From: Alphaproteobacteria bacterium
Lineage (GTDB): Bacteria; Pseudomonadota; Alphaproteobacteria; UBA7887
Length of the DNA: 58,659 nucleotides
Reading direction: 5' to 3'
Assembly: GCA_030739735.1 (NCBI GenBank)
Contig: JASLYQ010000019.1
Coordinates: forward strand, 1 to 58,659
Shown here in pieces: positions 56,334-58,659 of this stretch. Made by a program: the position numbers and the translations under genes. The notes beneath the pieces were generated by a model. The model was not told where the DNA came from. It saw only the letters and a list, made by a program, of their open reading frames with translations, and searched no databases. Numbering within the stretch: the stretch's first letter is position 1; each line of letters opens with the position of its first letter.

Positions 56334-58659
56334 TTAGAAGCTGACTCCTAGTTGCACGATTGCAGAGTGACCAACGTAGTCGTCCTTGAAGTCTGCGTCG
56401 TAGGCCAAACCTACTGACCATCCAGCCTGATAATATGTGGCGCCGACTCCGACGTTAGCACCTAATTGGGCGACCTCGGCGCCCGTAACCTTAAAGGCAG
56501 CCCCTCCACCAGTATATGTTGCTGTCGCCGTTGCTTCGTCGCCTGCTATATCGTAGCTGACACCGGCCCTGGCCGTAGGTGTCCAAATCCCGTTCTCGGA
56601 CTTGATCTGTGTGTGAATCTGGCCACCCACTGATGCAAGTATAACATCCACATCGTCGGGATTCATTATCAGGTTCAAATTTCCTGCGCCGGTTTCAGTG
56701 TAGCTATCCGACGATACCCGGGTCCAGGCCAGTCCAGCGGTCGGGGTAAAGAAGGTTCCCCCATCGCTAATTTGCATCGGCATACCGCCGCCAATATTAA
56801 CCATATACTGGTTGGAGTTATAAGATGCCGACGCTATACGGTTCACGCCACCGAACGCCACGCTGCGGCTGCTGTCGGTATCACTTCGGGCATAACCGAC
56901 AGAGCCTACGATATAGTGGCTGTAGGTTGTGTAATCACCGTACAAGGTAACCTGGTAGCTGTCTATGCTCAGCTGCGAGTTGCCCGTTCCCGCTCCATCC
57001 ACATCCGTGTTGGACCACGCTAACGCGCCACCGAGGCGGACACCATCGGAAACCTCGGCATCAAAACCACCGGAAAGCCCGTATGTGTCGGCATCAAAGC
57101 CTGCGACGCCGTCGTGAGTGTCCTGCCTGGCAAGGTTGCCGAAAGGTTTAAGCCAAAAGGCCTTGGAATACGCAGATCCTTCACCAGTCGAGAAACCCAG
57201 TTCTTCGATAGAAGCGTATTGTTTACCAGAGTCAGAGCGGAGAGATGCTAGGCGACCGGACGCGACCCCGACGACCTGGGCGCCGGATCCGACCGCCGCC
57301 GATGACCCTGCGGTCAAAGTATCCGCCTGGACGGCAATTTGTTCAGCCATTGACGTCGCAGCCGCGCCACCGGCGGTCAGTACCGTATTAAACGCTTCTA
57401 GTGCAGTCGCGTCACCAGTTGCGATAGCCGTGTTGGCATTGTCCAAAGCGGTCGCTTCATCCGTTGAAATGCCCAAAGCAGACGCAATCGTTGCGGACGA
57501 CTTCGCGGTTGCGGTAACAATGATGTCATCGTCACCAGCATCAGCGGCTGCCGTGTAGGTTGCCAATGTGTTGGCGTTAAATGTGATGTTTGCAATATCC
57601 GCCGCCGCCGCACCGGCATTGCCCGTCTCTGTGGTCAGAGTGATCGTCCCGGTGTTGAAAGTTTGCGGCATATTGACCGTGATGGCGCCGGCGGCAAACG
57701 CGGCGCCGTTGACATGCGAGAACACCGTTTCACCAGCGATGATGCCGTTTCCAAGGGTAATGGTGGTGCCCGTGGCCGCGGTCAGAGCACCGGTCAGCGT
57801 GACGGCATCTTCATAAGTCGAAGTGCCCGTGGCATTCAGGGTCAAGCTTGTGGATTTGACCGTGGACTTGAAGATGACGGTCGAGCCGGCGCTTGTCGTA
57901 ATATCGACAAGCTCATTGTCCGCCGCAGCCGAGTTGGTACCAATCGCGCTGTTGAAGGTCACGATGGCATTTGCGCCAAAGGTTATATCTTCCGTGCCAC
58001 CCGCACCGGCGCTGATCGCCGCACTTACTGTCTGAAGTGTCGTGCCGCTGAAGTTCAATTGTGCGTCGGCAATGTTCAGGACCACATCCTTGGCAAAGAG
58101 ATTGCCGGTGATGTCCAAACCACCAGCATGGCCGATCGTGACCTGATCAAGGTCAGCCGTCGATGAACCAATTGAACCGGTCACCGTCAAGGCGCCGCCA
58201 GCCGTGGTGACAACACCTTCATTGTCCGCCGCCGCCGTGATGTTACCGGTCAGGGTATGGGCCGCCGTAAAGGCAGCCGTCGCCACGCCACCGGCACCAG
58301 CGGCACCACCGGCGTTTGCACCGGAAGCCGTTCCGGCTGAACCGTCGGTGCCATCATTAAGAGCGATGTTGGCAGTACTTGTTGCGCCGCCAAAATCGAG
58401 CGTTGCGGCACCACCAGCGACACCAGCGACACCGGCAATAGCCGAACCAGCGTCGCCACCATCACCGCCGGCACCGCCGGCGATGGTGATTGTCGAGGTG
58501 CCGGCAGCCTGACCGGTTATTGCCGCATTATCGATGGTCAAGCTTACAGCACCACCCGCGGTACCCGCGCCACCGGCTGCATCCGAGGCAGCCGCGCCGC
58601 CGTTACCGCCGGCGCCACCGGCTAGATTGATGGTCGCGAATTCAGCATCATCACCCGAC
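56334..58659 (-). CDS. Autotransporter, C-terminal part (5' end cut)
   Basis: At least 775 residues of a type V secreted protein; the frame stays open to the window edge, so the N-terminus and signal peptide are missing. The C-terminal part (about the last 280 residues) is a 12-stranded autotransporter beta-barrel: KAFWLKPFGNLARQD near its start, GLSGGFDAEV, alternating aromatic strands, and a terminal strand ending in valine-Gly-Val-Ser-Phe (VQLGVSF). The passenger is Gly/Ala/Thr-rich with repeats such as GGAGGNGG and GGAGGDGG, followed by beta-helix-like repeats rich in TTG, NIT, GAL. It would be displayed on the surface, perhaps for adhesion. AT-rich neighbours and low complexity suggest an acquired or fast-evolving gene. 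Confidence 0.92.
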   Translation of the reverse strand, partial: SGDDAEFATINLAGGAGGNGGAAASDAAGGAGTAGGAVSLTIDNAAITGQAAGTSTITIAGGAGGDGGDAGSAIAGVAGVAGGAATLDFGGATSTANIALNDGTDGSAGTASGANAGGAAGAGGVATAAFTAAHTLTGNITAAADNEGVVTTAGGALTVTGSIGSSTADLDQVTIGHAGGLDITGNLFAKDVVLNIADAQLNFSGTTLQTVSAAISAGAGGTEDITFGANAIVTFNSAIGTNSAAADNELVDITTSAGSTVIFKSTVKSTSLTLNATGTSTYEDAVTLTGALTAATGTTITLGNGIIAGETVFSHVNGAAFAAGAITVNMPQTFNTGTITLTTETGNAGAAAADIANITFNANTLATYTAAADAGDDDIIVTATAKSSATIASALGISTDEATALDNANTAIATGDATALEAFNTVLTAGGAAATSMAEQIAVQADTLTAGSSAAVGSGAQVVGVASGRLASLRSDSGKQYASIEELGFSTGEGSAYSKAFWLKPFGNLARQDTHDGVAGFDADTYGLSGGFDAEVSDGVRLGGALAWSNTDVDGAGTGNSQLSIDSYQVTLYGDYTTYSHYIVGSVGYARSDTDSSRSVAFGGVNRIASASYNSNQYMVNIGGGMPMQISDGGTFFTPTAGLAWTRVSSDSYTETGAGNLNLIMNPDDVDVILASVGGQIHTQIKSENGIWTPTARAGVSYDIAGDEATATATYTGGGAAFKVTGAEVAQLGANVGVGATYYQAGWSVGLAYDADFKDDYVGHSAIVQLGVSF

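Overview
The window looks like the chromosome of an alphaproteobacterium, most likely Rhodospirillales-like. The core is GC-rich. The markers are a CcrM-type GANTC methyltransferase next to rnhB, mutY, a DciA-like gene, a DsbA-like gene and smc; an F0 ATP synthase operon with the duplicated b/b' subunits (atpI-B-E-F'-F); and a uvrB / O-antigen-ligase-like / folM-like / folB / uvrC block. Two AT-rich segments flank this core: positions 1-1684, and about 53.6 kb to the right end.

Region by region. 1-1684 is the integrase end of an integrated element inserted at the 3' end of guaA, a known integration hotspot. The int promoter carries two perfect 17-bp direct repeats. 1.7-7.4 kb holds guaA, then an SDR-fold gene whose residues match halohydrin dehalogenases (Ser-Tyr-Arg triad and an aromatic residue in the halide-pocket loop), a NIPSNAP protein, an acuI-type acryloyl-CoA reductase, a tail-anchored protein with a decayed cyclase-like fold, and an arylformamidase-like hydrolase. 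7.4-11.3 kb is a Bat-type von Willebrand operon without MoxR or DUF58. 11.6-16.8 kb is an overlapping five-gene operon: a GntR regulator, then hcmB, hcl, meaH and hcmA. It encodes a B12-dependent 2-hydroxyisobutyryl-CoA mutase system, identified by Ile94 and Asp121 in the large subunit.

17-24 kb is the excision-repair and pterin block. 24.8-26.4 kb has GDP-fucose synthase and a GmhB-like phosphatase, followed by a decayed truncated-hemoglobin pseudogene. 26.8-31.8 kb has an omega-amino-acid transaminase, a DUF3775 protein and the F0 operon, with a good sigma-70-type promoter. 31.8-39.4 kb runs from smc to rnhB. 39.6-47.3 kb has a paired GT2/DUF2064 set, moaB, a lytic transglycosylase, a family-4 uracil-DNA glycosylase, a TPR lipoprotein and an ispE that lacks any canonical start codon.

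47.3-53.2 kb has a gamma-glutamyltransferase and a five-gene catabolic operon: TRAP receptor, HpaI-type aldolase, SnoaL-like protein, class III CoA-transferase and crotonase. The right end holds a putative lipoprotein hydrolase, a SAM methyltransferase with a regulatory domain, and the C-terminal part of a glycine-rich autotransporter with a strong terminator; its 5' end lies outside the window.

Several genes suggest a lifestyle of degrading short branched, hydroxylated or halogenated carbon compounds through CoA thioesters: the halohydrin dehalogenase-like protein, AcuI, the Hcm operon, the transaminase and the CoA-transferase/crotonase operon. That metabolic link is inference from gene content. 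All family assignments are by reading motifs; no database search was run.
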